Positions 7,690-16,403 are shown, numbered from the stretch's first letter. The stretch: 64,000 nt of DNA from 9FT-COMBO-48-23 sp964400675 (GCA_964400675.1 CAYNVO010000003.1:124001-188000); one strand, 5' to 3'. The notes: generated by a model not told the origin, from the letters alone. Translations and numbers: made by a program.

Positions 7690-8835
7690 TTAGCCCTCTC
7701 TGGTAAGGGCTCTGGCTATGGTCATTCTCTGCATTTCCGAAGTTCCTTCATAGATTTCGGTTATTTTAGCATCGCGCAGGTAGCGTTCCACCGGGTAGTC
7801 TTTACAATAACCATAGCCGCCGTGAATTTGAACAGCATTGTTGGTAACCATCCTGGACGTTTCAGCAGCATAGACCTTTGCCATAGCCGCTTCCTTCATA
7901 AACGGCATGTTATGGTCTTTGAGCCAGGCAGCGCGGTAGGTCAGCAGCCGAGCAGCATCGATATGGGTTGCCATATCGGCGAGCATCCACTGGATTGCCT
8001 GAAAGTTAGCTATCGGTTGTCCGAATTGCTGACGGTCTTTAGCATAGGTGAGAGAATCATCGAATGCAGCCTGAGCTATACCAAGCGCCTGGGCGGCTAC
8101 AGTGACACGGCTGGAATCAATCGCCTCTAAGGCTACTCTCAGCCCACGGCCTTTCTCTCCCAACAGGTTTGCTGCCGGTATCTGGCAGTTGTCAAATACC
8201 AGCTCTGTTGTCGATGAGCCTCGTATACCAAGCTTGTTCTCCTCCTTGCCTACAGAAAAACCGGGAGTGCCTTTCTCAACTATAAAGGCAGTTATACCCC
8301 GATTTCCCAGTGATTTATCGATTGTGGCAAAAACCGTAGCGATTCCAGCTTCAGCACCGTTGGTTATAAATATCTTGGTACCGTTGATGACGTAAATATC
8401 GCCCTGCAACATGGCGGTTGTTTCTACAGCACCGGCATCGCTTCCGGCACCGGATTCGGTTAGCGCGAAACAGGCTAATTTTTCACCTCTGGCTATGGGT
8501 GCAACATATTTATGCTTTTGTTCTTCATTGCCGAATTTGTAAATAGGGTAGCAGGCTAACGATAAGCTGGCTAGAAAAACGGTGCCCACAGAGGCTGAAG
8601 CCCGACAGAGTTCTTCTGCAGCAATAGCCATAGATATATAATCACCGCCGCTGCCTCCATATTCTTCGGATATGGTAATGCCGAAAAGTCCCAGGCTGCC
8701 TACCTTCTTGATGATTTCCTCCGGGCATTTCCCCTCCTCATCGATTTTTGCTGCTACGGGCTTGACTTCGTTGGTAGCGAAGTCACGCACCATAGCTTGA
8801 AACATTTTTTGCTCTTCGGTTAACTGAAAATCCAT
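7690..8835 (-). CDS. Acyl-CoA dehydrogenase (FAD)
   Basis: An FAD enzyme that introduces the alpha,beta double bond in acyl-CoA. The N-terminal domain begins MDFQLTEEQ. The FAD and substrate motif CFALTESGAGSDAG is in the middle domain. The catalytic base is Glu 363 in YEGTSEMQ near the C-terminus, as in short- and medium-chain members. ATG 8835 is preferred because AGGAGGATATC precedes it; the longer frame to 8931 would overlap the mutase gene. It is embedded among the methylmalonyl-CoA genes, which suggests a short or branched acyl-CoA substrate on the propionyl-CoA route. Confidence 0.93.
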   Translation of the reverse strand: MDFQLTEEQKMFQAMVRDFATNEVKPVAAKIDEEGKCPEEIIKKVGSLGLFGITISEEYGGSGGDYISMAIAAEELCRASASVGTVFLASLSLACYPIYKFGNEEQKHKYVAPIARGEKLACFALTESGAGSDAGAVETTAMLQGDIYVINGTKIFITNGAEAGIATVFATIDKSLGNRGITAFIVEKGTPGFSVGKEENKLGIRGSSTTELVFDNCQIPAANLLGEKGRGLRVALEAIDSSRVTVAAQALGIAQAAFDDSLTYAKDRQQFGQPIANFQAIQWMLADMATHIDAARLLTYRAAWLKDHNMPFMKEAAMAKVYAAETSRMVTNNAVQIHGGYGYCKDYPVERYLRDAKITEIYEGTSEMQRMTIARALTREG

Positions 8836-8876
8836 CTGATATCCTCCTGGTTTTAATATTATAAGTTCAGCTATCT

Positions 8877-10532
8877 TTAAAAAACGAGATATTCCTTCTG
8901 GGTCCCAAAGACCTTGCGCAATACGTCGCATATCTCACCGATGCTGGCATAAGCTTCCACACAATCGATAAATGCTGGCATAGTATTGTCCTGGCTGCGG
9001 GCTGTATCCTCCAAATTCTTAAGCATCCTGGCAACCTTGGTATTATCTCTGTTTTTCTTTATCCAGGATAGTCTTTCTATCTGTTTCCCTTCCAATTCAG
9101 GATTCACTCGGAGCAGTTCTGCTATTTTGGCTGACGGCGATACAAATTTATTGACGCCTACCACAGTGGTTTTGTTTTCCTCAATTTTTTTCTGCTGGCG
9201 ATAAGAGCTTTCCTGTATCTCTCTTTGCTGGAAACCTTGCTCTATGGCAGCCACCGCACCACCCAATTTATCGATTTTCTCGATATATTCAACAGCTTGC
9301 TTTTCCAGAGCCCTGGTGAGATGTTCTATGAAATAGGAGCCGCCGAGAGGGTCAACAACATCACCAATTCCTGTCTCGCAAGCCAGGAGCTGTTGAGTGC
9401 GTAGAGCGATAGTTACTGCCTCTTGAGATGGTGTAGCGTATGCTTCATCGAATGAATTAGTATGAAGCGATTGTGTACCGCCCAGAGTCGCAGCTAAAGC
9501 CTGAATTGCTACCCTGACGATATTGTTATATGGCTGTTGCGCAGTTAACGTACAGCCGGCAGTTTGCGTGTGGAAACGCAGCATTGTTGAGCGTGGGTCT
9601 TTAGCTTTAAACCTCTGGCTCATAATCTTCGCCCAGAGGTAACGCGCAGCTCTAAACTTGGCAACCTCTTCAAAAAGATTGTTGTGTGAATTAAAAAAGA
9701 AGGATAGCCTGCCAGCAAATTCATCCACATCCAGACCGGCATCAATGGCTGCCTGAACATAAGCAATACCATTTGCCAGGGTAAAGGCAATTTCCTGAGC
9801 GGCTGTAGAACCAGCTTCGCGTATGTGATAGCCGCTGATACTGATTGTGTTCCATCGTGGGACGTATTGGCTGCAATATGCAAAGATGTCTGTGGTAAGG
9901 CGCATCGATGGACGAGGCGGAAAAATATGCGTGCCCCTGGCAATGTATTCCTTAAGAATATCGTTTTGAATCGTTCCGTCCAGTTTAGCCGCGTCAACAC
10001 CTTGCTTCTTTGCCAGAGCGATATACATGGCGAGTAGAACAGGGGCTGTTGAGTTTATAGTCATGGATGTGCTGGCTTTATCTAAAGGGATGTCTTTAAA
10101 CAGAGTTTCCATGTCCTCCAGGGTATCTATAGCTACCCCGACTTTACCTACTTCACCTCTAGCCAGAGGATGGTCTGAATCATAGCCAATCTGGGTAGGC
10201 AATTGAAAAGCGATGCTCAAGCCGGTCTGCCCTTGTTCTAGCAGGTAGCGGTAGCGCTTATTAGACTCCTCCGCAGTACCGAAGCCTGAATATTGACGCA
10301 TTGTCCACAATCTACCGCGATACATGTTAGGTTGTATCCCACGAGTAAAAGGGTATTCGCCGGGATAGCCTAAGGCAGCATAATAATCGAAATCTGGCGC
10401 GTCTTCCGGAGTGTAAACAGGCGAGATATCGATTCCTGAGATGGTTTCGAATTTCTCCTGTCTCGCCGGAAAGCGCTTGAGAGTTGGAGCTAATGTGTCT
10501 TCTTGCCAATCTTGCTTCTTTTTACTGGGCAT
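8877..10532 (-). CDS. mcmA1: Methylmalonyl-CoA mutase, large (catalytic) subunit
   Basis: This is the TIM-barrel half of the B12-dependent mutase that converts methylmalonyl-CoA to succinyl-CoA or back. At 551 aa it has only the substrate-binding domain, with cobalamin on the separate small subunit at the end of the operon. The MRQYSGFG Tyr and the Arg in EYIARGTHIFPP are at the positions used by methylmalonyl-CoA mutases; isobutyryl-CoA mutases carry Phe and Gln there (from memory). The start is ATG 10532 with TTAGGAG upstream. It is first in the operon behind the promoter at 10574-10602. A MeaB-type chaperone is not seen. Confidence 0.95.
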   Translation of the reverse strand: MPSKKKQDWQEDTLAPTLKRFPARQEKFETISGIDISPVYTPEDAPDFDYYAALGYPGEYPFTRGIQPNMYRGRLWTMRQYSGFGTAEESNKRYRYLLEQGQTGLSIAFQLPTQIGYDSDHPLARGEVGKVGVAIDTLEDMETLFKDIPLDKASTSMTINSTAPVLLAMYIALAKKQGVDAAKLDGTIQNDILKEYIARGTHIFPPRPSMRLTTDIFAYCSQYVPRWNTISISGYHIREAGSTAAQEIAFTLANGIAYVQAAIDAGLDVDEFAGRLSFFFNSHNNLFEEVAKFRAARYLWAKIMSQRFKAKDPRSTMLRFHTQTAGCTLTAQQPYNNIVRVAIQALAATLGGTQSLHTNSFDEAYATPSQEAVTIALRTQQLLACETGIGDVVDPLGGSYFIEHLTRALEKQAVEYIEKIDKLGGAVAAIEQGFQQREIQESSYRQQKKIEENKTTVVGVNKFVSPSAKIAELLRVNPELEGKQIERLSWIKKNRDNTKVARMLKNLEDTARSQDNTMPAFIDCVEAYASIGEICDVLRKVFGTQKEYLVF

Positions 10533-10573
10533 GCGTGGTCTCCTAAGTTAATGCTGCAACTCCAGGCCGAGAC

Positions 10574-10602
10574 ATTTTAACACGAGTCAATTGGGTTGAC
10601 AA
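10574..10602 (-). promoter_or_regulatory. Sigma-70-type promoter of the methylmalonyl-CoA operon
   Basis: On the minus strand, TTGTCA (10602-10597) and TAAAAT (10579-10574) are separated by 17 bases. The predicted transcript would begin about 35 bases before the mutase start codon. Confidence 0.6.
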
Positions 10603-10649
10603 AGTATTGGCAAAGGCTCTTTGCTTGAGGCGAAATTTACTCTGGCAGA

Positions 10650-11261
10650 TTAGCCTGTAACCAGTTTTTGACCGACAGCAAAGGCATCTTTCAGCGCCGT
10701 TGGATGCCGAAGTATGGCTTCCTTCTCATCAATTCCTGAAAAGACCAATTCGCCGGTGTAGCCGATCTCCAGGGTTGTGAACCAGCTTTTGACAGTAGCC
10801 ATAGTCGGCTGAAACAGATTGGCAAGCCTTGTGCCGCCTACAGAAACAAATATTCCCCTACGCTCTTTGCCGGGATTAATCGCTACGGGAAGCTTGAGAA
10901 CATATTTTATTACCCACAGTGCCTGACAGCGGTCGATCATGGCTTTTGTTTGAGCAGTAGCTCCCATGAAAAAGATGGGCGATGCCAGGACTATGCGGTC
11001 GAATTCTCTCAGGTCAGCATGTATCCATTGCATGTCGTCTTCCACCACACATTTACCCGTTTTAATACAGCCGTCGCAGTGGCGGCAGGGTGATATATTC
11101 AACTCGCTAAGGACAACTGTTTTAGTTTCGGCTCCGTGACTGGAAGCACCAGCTAATACCTGTTGCAGCAGGTGATCTGTGTTACCGTCACGGCGAGGAC
11201 TGCCGGCAATCCCCAAGACCTTTAGATTAGAAGCTTGTCTGTCCTTTGATAATTTCGGCAC
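10650..11261 (-). CDS. Flavodoxin-like NADPH-dependent FMN reductase
   Basis: A flavodoxin-fold oxidoreductase. The phosphate loop for FMN is GIAGSPRRDGNTD near the N-terminus. LASPIFFMGATAQTKAMIDR supplies the second flavin contact. A CRHCDGCIKTGKC cysteine cluster at about residues 60-72 resembles iron-sulfur flavoproteins of anaerobes, so a cluster may be bound. The start is GTG 11261 with AAGGAG 5 bases upstream. It lies upstream of the mutase operon on the same strand but behind a separate promoter. The electron donor and substrate are unknown. Confidence 0.85.
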   Translation of the reverse strand: MPKLSKDRQASNLKVLGIAGSPRRDGNTDHLLQQVLAGASSHGAETKTVVLSELNISPCRHCDGCIKTGKCVVEDDMQWIHADLREFDRIVLASPIFFMGATAQTKAMIDRCQALWVIKYVLKLPVAINPGKERRGIFVSVGGTRLANLFQPTMATVKSWFTTLEIGYTGELVFSGIDEKEAILRHPTALKDAFAVGQKLVTG

Positions 11262-11414
11262 ACTTGCTCCTTTTTATATATGATAACACTTCTATACACA
11301 GATTGGGAAAGCTCTTGTCTCTTAAGTTAGAGATAATCATCGATGTCATACATTTGTATATTGCTGTCATATGGCTTGACACTGGAAATTTTAGATAAGC
11401 CTGTTCTAAATTTT

Positions 11415-11443
11415 TTGCGTGCAATGATAAAATAAGCTAAAAT
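11415..11443 (+). promoter_or_regulatory. Promoter before the ATP-grasp ligase subunit
   Basis: TTGCGT (11415-11420) and TAAAAT (11438-11443) are separated by 17 bases. The start codon lies about 40 bases downstream of the -10 box. Confidence 0.5.
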
Positions 11444-11485
11444 TGAGGTCGCTTTTATAGTTGATGACTCTAAGGGGGAGTTTAA

Positions 11486-12187
11486 ATGACCAAAAATGAA
11501 ATATTAAAGCAAGCCAGAAAAGAAAAAAGGACACAATTGACCGAGATTGAGTCGAAGGAGCTACTGAAAGAGGCAGGTATACCCGTCGTTGAATCGAAGC
11601 TGGCACGGACAAAAGCCGAAGCTGTTTCCATGAGCAAGAAGACGGGTTTTCCGGTGGTGCTGAAAATAGTCTCGCCTGATGTTATTCATAAGAGTGATGC
11701 CGGCGGTGTTAGATTGGGTTTAGCCAATACTACTCAGGTAGGCAAAGCTTATAGTGAAATTATCTCTGCCATTAAAAAGCATTATCCCAGGGCGAAAGTT
11801 GAAGGCGTATCGGTGCAGAAGATGGCTCGCCCCGGAGTAGAAGTTATTATCGGCATGACTAAAGATGCCCAATTCGGGCCAGTGCTGATGTTCGGTCTGG
11901 GCGGAATACTGGTTGAGGTACTGAAAGACGTTTCCTTCAGGATAGTTCCGCTGGCGAAAAGGGATGCCCATGAGATGATAAAGGAGATAAAGGGTTATCC
12001 TCTGCTTGAAGGTTACAGGGGGCAGGAGCCTGCTGACGTTCCATTTTTGGAAGACTTAATGCTGAAAGTTTCCGAGTTCGTTGATAAGAATCCTGAAATA
12101 AAAGAGCTCGACCTTAACCCTATCTTCGCTTACAAGAGCAAGGCAGTGGCAGTTGATGCCAGGGTGATTTTAGAACCCGTTTCGTAA
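11486..12187 (+). CDS. Acyl-CoA synthetase (ADP-forming), ATP-grasp beta subunit
   Basis: The beta subunit of a nucleoside-diphosphate-forming acetate or acyl-CoA ligase, which couples CoA-thioester cleavage to ATP synthesis. Seen: the ATP-grasp start (LTEIESKELLKEAGIPVV), the HKSDAGGVRLGL motif, the EVIIGMTKDAQFGPVLMFGLGG block and the C-terminal ELDLNPI. At 233 aa it is a free-standing subunit. The start is ATG 11486 after AAGGGGGAG. Its probable CoA-binding alpha partner is about 41 kb away at 53684. Substrate range is unknown. Confidence 0.88.
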   Translation: MTKNEILKQARKEKRTQLTEIESKELLKEAGIPVVESKLARTKAEAVSMSKKTGFPVVLKIVSPDVIHKSDAGGVRLGLANTTQVGKAYSEIISAIKKHYPRAKVEGVSVQKMARPGVEVIIGMTKDAQFGPVLMFGLGGILVEVLKDVSFRIVPLAKRDAHEMIKEIKGYPLLEGYRGQEPADVPFLEDLMLKVSEFVDKNPEIKELDLNPIFAYKSKAVAVDARVILEPVS

Positions 12188-12308
12188 TCGCGAATATTAG
12201 TTAAGTTAAAGCCTTATAGCTTTCTCTCACCAGCATGATGTTATGCTTGCACATGTCCCCATTGCTGACAATTATAAGCAGGCTGACGCCTGCTAAAAAC
12301 TTAGACCG

Positions 12309-13046
12309 ATGGAGGGAATCACGAAGAAAATCTATTTTCCGCTGGTGCTGGCTCTATTAGTTATAAATATCGGCATGTCAGGCTGTTCAATCTCCACAAA
12401 AGATAATGACGTGCTGTTTCAAACTTCAATGTACAGCGTCCTTTCAGGAGGGGACTACGATGGAGACGTGACATACAAGGACTTGAGGCAACATGGCGAT
12501 TTCGGGATAGGCACTTTTGACAATCTTAACGGAGAGATGATTGCACTGGGAGGTGAATTCTATCAAATAAAGGCAGATGGCAAAGCCTATCCTGTGGAGG
12601 ATTCCATGGAGACACCTTTTGCGATTGTAACATTCTTCGATACCGATAAAGCCGCATCTTTAGACGACGTAGCAGACTATGAGCAATTAAAGCAGCATCT
12701 GGATAGCCTGTTGCATGGCAGAGACATCTTCTACGCCATCAAAATTGATGGCCATTTCGAATATATGAAGGCGAGAAGCGTTCCTGCGCAAAACAAACCT
12801 TACCCCTCGCTTGATGAAGCCTTGAAGGGACAGACGGTTTTCGAATTTCATGATGTTTCGGGTACTCTTGTGGGATTCTGGTGTCCGGATTATATAGCAG
12901 GGATAAATGTGCCCGGTTATCACTTCCACTTCATAACTGCCGACAGAAAAGTTGGTGGACACATGCTTGACTGCCGGATACAGAGCGCCACGGCTGAAAT
13001 TGACTATACCTCAGCATTCTACATGGCAGTGTCTGAAAGCAATTAA
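12309..13046 (+). CDS. budA: Alpha-acetolactate decarboxylase, predicted lipoprotein
   Basis: This enzyme decarboxylates acetolactate to acetoin. Seen: the QTSMYSVLSGGDYDGDVT start, HGDFGIGTFDNLNGEM in the core, and a zinc site with GYHFHFI (His-X-His) and GGHMLDC. These match BudA along the whole length. Unusually, about 27 residues before the enzyme form a basic then hydrophobic segment ending in the lipobox-like MSGC, so the enzyme is predicted to be exported and membrane-anchored. Acetolactate synthase and butanediol dehydrogenase genes are not nearby. ATG 12309 has no clear ribosome site. A short hairpin (12277-12294) precedes it. Confidence 0.85.
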   Translation: MEGITKKIYFPLVLALLVINIGMSGCSISTKDNDVLFQTSMYSVLSGGDYDGDVTYKDLRQHGDFGIGTFDNLNGEMIALGGEFYQIKADGKAYPVEDSMETPFAIVTFFDTDKAASLDDVADYEQLKQHLDSLLHGRDIFYAIKIDGHFEYMKARSVPAQNKPYPSLDEALKGQTVFEFHDVSGTLVGFWCPDYIAGINVPGYHFHFITADRKVGGHMLDCRIQSATAEIDYTSAFYMAVSESN

Positions 13047-13094
13047 CTTTACTAGATAAGCCATAACAGAGTCAAACCATTTTCTTTGCCGAAC

Positions 13095-13123
13095 TTGACC
13101 AAATTTACATCCTTTGCTAGTAT
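13095..13123 (+). promoter_or_regulatory. Promoter of tRNA-Ala
   Basis: TTGACC (13095-13100) and TAGTAT (13118-13123) are separated by 17 bases. The mature tRNA begins 11 bases after the -10 box, as expected for a tRNA transcription unit. Confidence 0.65.
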
Positions 13124-13133
13124 GGCTTTCTGA

Positions 13134-13209
13134 GGGGATATAGCTCAATTGGGAGAGCGCCGCGTTCGCATCGCGGAGGTCGGGGGTTCGAATCCCCCTA
13201 TCTCCACCA
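13134..13209 (+). tRNA. tRNA-Ala (CGC)
   Basis: The acceptor GGGGATA pairs with TATCTCC (one G-U pair). The D arm contains AGCTCAATTGGGAGAGC. The anticodon stem CCGCG/CGCGG encloses loop TTCGCAT with anticodon CGC. The T arm is GGGGG-TTCGAAT-CCCCC. CCA is encoded at 13207-13209. Confidence 0.96.
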
Positions 13210-13267
13210 AGCTTCATAAAGAACAACCGAGATTGGCAAAAGTTAGAGCTTACCTTTTCTATTTTTG

Positions 13268-13318
13268 GTGTTCCAGTCCCACGCACAGGAACACAATTGC
13301 ACATAACTTACTATTGTG
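13268..13318. other. Pair of short inverted repeats after tRNA-Ala
   Basis: GTGTTCC (13268-13274) pairs with GGAACAC (13288-13294). Overlapping it, CACAAT (13292-13297) pairs with ATTGTG (13313-13318). There is no T-run. They could be weak structures in the tRNA read-through region. The rest of 13210-13441 shows nothing recognisable. Confidence 0.3.
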
Positions 13319-13441
13319 CGATCTCGACGAATCGAACAAGTACTCATTTTGTGACATCTATTCCAAACGTGAAGGTAATTTTTTTACATCTAAGTCCACA
13401 TGAATATCCGATGCTGTTAATAATTTTCGCTTAACCGGCAC

Positions 13442-14092
13442 TCAATATCTCAAGCTTGCTAAAAGTCTGAATTCCCTCTGCGAGTCCGTTTCGGCCTTTT
13501 CCTTGAAAAGAAATGCGGCATCATATTGTGCAAATTCGTTCTCATCAACCTCGAAAGCGGCACTCTCAATAAATCTTCCGGGTATATTAATTAACACACC
13601 ATGCTGCAACTCCAGTACTTGCAAGGCAACTGCAAATTTATCGTCGGCGGTCTTGATTTCGTATTTTTCGGCGCATCTAAAACCGAAACGACTATAGTAT
13701 CTTGGGTCTCCGTAGATACAAATGGCAGGAAACCCCATTTCCCGTGCAAGATTAATAGTATGGGTAATCAGAGCACTGCCTATGCCCTGTTTTTGAAAGG
13801 CTGGCAGCACGCTTACAGGCCCAAAGCTGATAACTTCCTTTTCCGCACCCTGTATGTATCTAATAACCCCGCGGCTGTAAACAATCTGCCCCACAATCTG
13901 CCCTTCTTTTTCGGCAACAAAGTCAAGTTCTGGAATGAAATCGTTTCTGTTTCTGAGGTTATGCAAAACAAAATGTTCGTGGCATCCTGGAATATAAAGA
14001 TTCCAAAACGCTTCGCGTATCATTTCCTCAACAGTTCTGTAATCATTTTCCCTTTCGTTTTTGATAATTAGATTAATATTAGACATATCCAT
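13442..14092 (-). CDS. GNAT N-acetyltransferase, YhbS-like
   Basis: A 216-aa GNAT protein. The acetyl-CoA loop is FQKQGIGSALI, preceded by the SFGPVSVLP strand. GFPAICIYGDPRYYSRFGF is the signature of the YhbS group, whose substrates are mostly unknown. No signal peptide or second domain is visible. It stands alone on the minus strand, convergent with tRNA-Ala. ATG codons 1 and 3 are both possible starts and neither has a strong ribosome site. Confidence 0.85.
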   Translation of the reverse strand: MDMSNINLIIKNERENDYRTVEEMIREAFWNLYIPGCHEHFVLHNLRNRNDFIPELDFVAEKEGQIVGQIVYSRGVIRYIQGAEKEVISFGPVSVLPAFQKQGIGSALITHTINLAREMGFPAICIYGDPRYYSRFGFRCAEKYEIKTADDKFAVALQVLELQHGVLINIPGRFIESAAFEVDENEFAQYDAAFLFKEKAETDSQREFRLLASLRY

Positions 14093-14347
14093 CAGTATAA
14101 TCTTTTATCAAATTCCAGTAAAGAAAAAAACTAATATATACGTGCAGGTTCAAATTCTGAATTACATGCGAAGGTAACATTCTAGCGACTTGTGCAATTC
14201 AACGCATCTGTCATATTAGAGAAATTCTAAATCACCGGATGTCTTCGATATCTGTGGAGATAACATTATAATTTGACCTGAAGAGAATTTACAGGTAAGG
14301 TGTTAGCAAGTAAGACCTAAAAAGGAATTGAATAAGGAGGTTTAGAC

Positions 14348-14437
14348 GTGGGTAGTAAGGGAAGAAAAAATGTAAAAAAACCTAAGGAGCAAAAAACAGA
14401 GAGGAAAGCACAGAAGACAGAACAAAAGAAGAAATAA
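14348..14437 (+). CDS. Small lysine-rich basic peptide (29 aa)
   Basis: GTG 14348 to TAA 14435-14437, with a very strong AAGGAGG 7-8 bases upstream. The product is almost entirely K, R, Q and E, with NVKKPKEQK in its middle. Similar tiny KKPK-rich proteins are annotated in many bacteria and archaea (from memory) with no known role. The ribosome site is the best support. It may bind nucleic acid or be stress-related. The surrounding 14093-14347 and 14438-14611 hold no other gene I can see. Confidence 0.55.
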   Translation: MGSKGRKNVKKPKEQKTERKAQKTEQKKK

Positions 14438-14611
14438 AGAGCCAACCAATGCAGCTTGAACAGCGCTAGTTCTCATTCAGGGCAATTGCCTATTGTTCAG
14501 CATATTACATTTGTCCAAATTGTGCAGTTTGTAGTTAAAAATCGCTAATAATGTGCGATATAAATAGTGGAGTCGGCAATCATCATGCTCAGAGATAAGG
14601 AGGTAGCATAA

Positions 14612-15043
14612 TTGAACAGCACAACCCATCAATTCAAAATCAAGTCAATCGACCAGATTAGCTATGCCGTGAAGGATATTGACAAGGCTATTGAGTCTTG
14701 GTCAAGACTATATGGCATCGGGCCATGGACTTATATTGAGAATGGCGGAGTCGACGCCAAAGGCCGGCCCTGGAAAATCAGAATGGCTTTTACGCATGTC
14801 GGCCCGCTGGAGATTGAACTGGTTCAATGTATCGAGGGACGGATATTCCAGTCTCGCTTCCTGGATGTGTGGGGGGAGGGACTACATCACATCGGCAGTT
14901 ATGCCGATGATGTGGACGCAGAGGTCAAGAAGCTAGTCTCTCAGGGGGTTAAGCTCTTCGTTCATGACCCAGGCCGTTTTGCTTACCTTGATGCCGGTGG
15001 AGTCGGCGGCGCTATATTTGAGTTGATACAGAAGCCAAAGTAG
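14612..15043 (+). CDS. VOC-family protein (glyoxalase / methylmalonyl-CoA epimerase-like)
   Basis: A 143-aa vicinal-oxygen-chelate fold protein. A possible metal site is visible: Gln in KSIDQISYAV, Glu in GPLEIELVQ, His in GLHHIGSYA and Glu in GAIFELIQK. It resembles epimerase-like proteins found beside acyl-CoA genes. TTG 14612 is the start, with AAGGAGG 8 bases upstream. It faces the catabolic island that begins at 15.2 kb on the other strand. It could serve that pathway, but the reaction cannot be read from the sequence. Confidence 0.8.
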   Translation: MNSTTHQFKIKSIDQISYAVKDIDKAIESWSRLYGIGPWTYIENGGVDAKGRPWKIRMAFTHVGPLEIELVQCIEGRIFQSRFLDVWGEGLHHIGSYADDVDAEVKKLVSQGVKLFVHDPGRFAYLDAGGVGGAIFELIQKPK

Positions 15044-15222
15044 CATTCCTCTTCGACTCAGTTTATGTTTATGATTGCACATTAGCCTGTATTGTTCAAT
15101 TTATCTAGTAGAAAGCCTGAGGTTCAGGCTGAAAGTTCTCCCTATCGATATCGTAGCTCCACTCAGTTCCAGACAGAACAACCGAAGTTATGAATAGGCA
15201 CCCCGGGTGTTAGGTCAAGAAA

Positions 15223-16383
15223 CTATCTTTTTAATATGGTAACCACGGCATTGGGGCCGGCACCACTACTGTGACATAGTCCAATCTTGGCTCCCTGAAC
15301 TTGCCTCGAACCGGCTGCCTCACGTAATTGAGTAATTATGTCTATAATCTGTCGTCCTCCGGTAGCGCCGAGAGGATGTCCACAACCCACAAGACCTCCG
15401 CCTGTATTTGCTGGCAGCTTTCCTCCTATGTCAAAATAGCCTTCTCTCAACAGGCGTGGAGCTTCGCCAGGCTTACAGAAACCCAGGTCTTCAACATCAG
15501 ACAGAAATGCCGGCGCCATGGCTTCATAAGCCTCAATTACATCCATGTCCTCCGGACCATAGCCTGAGATTTCCCAGGCTTGCCTGGCTGCTTCCCTGGT
15601 CAGATTGGTAGTCGACTTAAACTTGATGCTTTCCCCTCCATAAAATCCGGTAGTGTGAACAGCGGCAGCCACTTCAATTTTCTTCTCCTTTGCAATGCGG
15701 GACTTAAGCTTGTCAGCACTGCACAGTATAATGGCTACCGCTCCATCTACCATGGCGGCAGCGTGCAAAAGGCGTACCGGTGCGGCGACTACACGAGAGT
15801 TAAGGACTTCTCCGATGGTAACCTCTCCACCCTGATACCACCTGGCGTACGGGTTCAGATTGGCATTCTTGCGCTCCATCACAACTACCCGGGCAAAATC
15901 CTCCTCGGTTGCCCCGTAATCTGTCATATACCTTATGACCCCCTGGGCATAGTTTGCCGGCTGGACGTTAAAACCCAACGCCAGCTCCCATGGTTTAAAG
16001 GCAGTGCTGGCTAGCAGACCTCGGCCCATTTTCTCAAAGCCAAGGGCAATTACGATATCATAGAGTTCGGTGGCTACCATCTGGTAACCTATCCTGAACG
16101 CCGCTGAGGAACTTGAGCAAGCCTGCTCGATATTGATAATCGGTATGCCGGTTAGCCCTATCTCTGAAATAACCTGGTGGCCTTTGCCTGTTCCTGCGTA
16201 GACATTGCCGCAGAATGCGGACTGTATATCTCTCCATTCCATCTCCGCATCTTCCAGACAATTCAATATAGCCTGACTGCCAAAATCATAATATTCCTGG
16301 TCATCGTATCTCTGAAACCTGACTATGCCAATTCCGCCTATGTAAACCTTTCGTAACGCCTGTAATTTTTTTATCGATTTCAT
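15223..16383 (-). CDS. Thiolase-family protein, SCP-x / lipid-transfer type
   Basis: A 386-aa thiolase superfamily member. The putative nucleophile is Cys 89 in EQACSSSSAAF. The histidine motif is GCGHPLGATGG and the C-terminal motif is LCHSSGAGPNAV. These fit the SCP-x group, which cleaves branched or cyclic 3-ketoacyl-CoA and usually works with a DUF35 partner; that partner is the next gene upstream. A related pair in steroid degraders acts as a retro-aldolase, so aldol cleavage is an alternative. It is the last gene of the 22.2-15.2 kb minus-strand run. AGAGG lies upstream of ATG 16383. Confidence 0.88.
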   Translation of the reverse strand: MKSIKKLQALRKVYIGGIGIVRFQRYDDQEYYDFGSQAILNCLEDAEMEWRDIQSAFCGNVYAGTGKGHQVISEIGLTGIPIINIEQACSSSSAAFRIGYQMVATELYDIVIALGFEKMGRGLLASTAFKPWELALGFNVQPANYAQGVIRYMTDYGATEEDFARVVVMERKNANLNPYARWYQGGEVTIGEVLNSRVVAAPVRLLHAAAMVDGAVAIILCSADKLKSRIAKEKKIEVAAAVHTTGFYGGESIKFKSTTNLTREAARQAWEISGYGPEDMDVIEAYEAMAPAFLSDVEDLGFCKPGEAPRLLREGYFDIGGKLPANTGGGLVGCGHPLGATGGRQIIDIITQLREAAGSRQVQGAKIGLCHSSGAGPNAVVTILKR

Positions 16384-16403
16384 GGCACTAAACCTCTTTA
16401 TTG

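Noticed and set aside
8877..10532. Isobutyryl-CoA mutase
   Set aside because: Tyr and Arg occupy the two selectivity positions where isobutyryl-CoA mutases have Phe and Gln, and an epimerase gene is in the operon.
12277..12294. Terminator after the ATP-grasp subunit gene
   Set aside because: A 7-bp hairpin is present, but it is followed by A residues rather than T residues.
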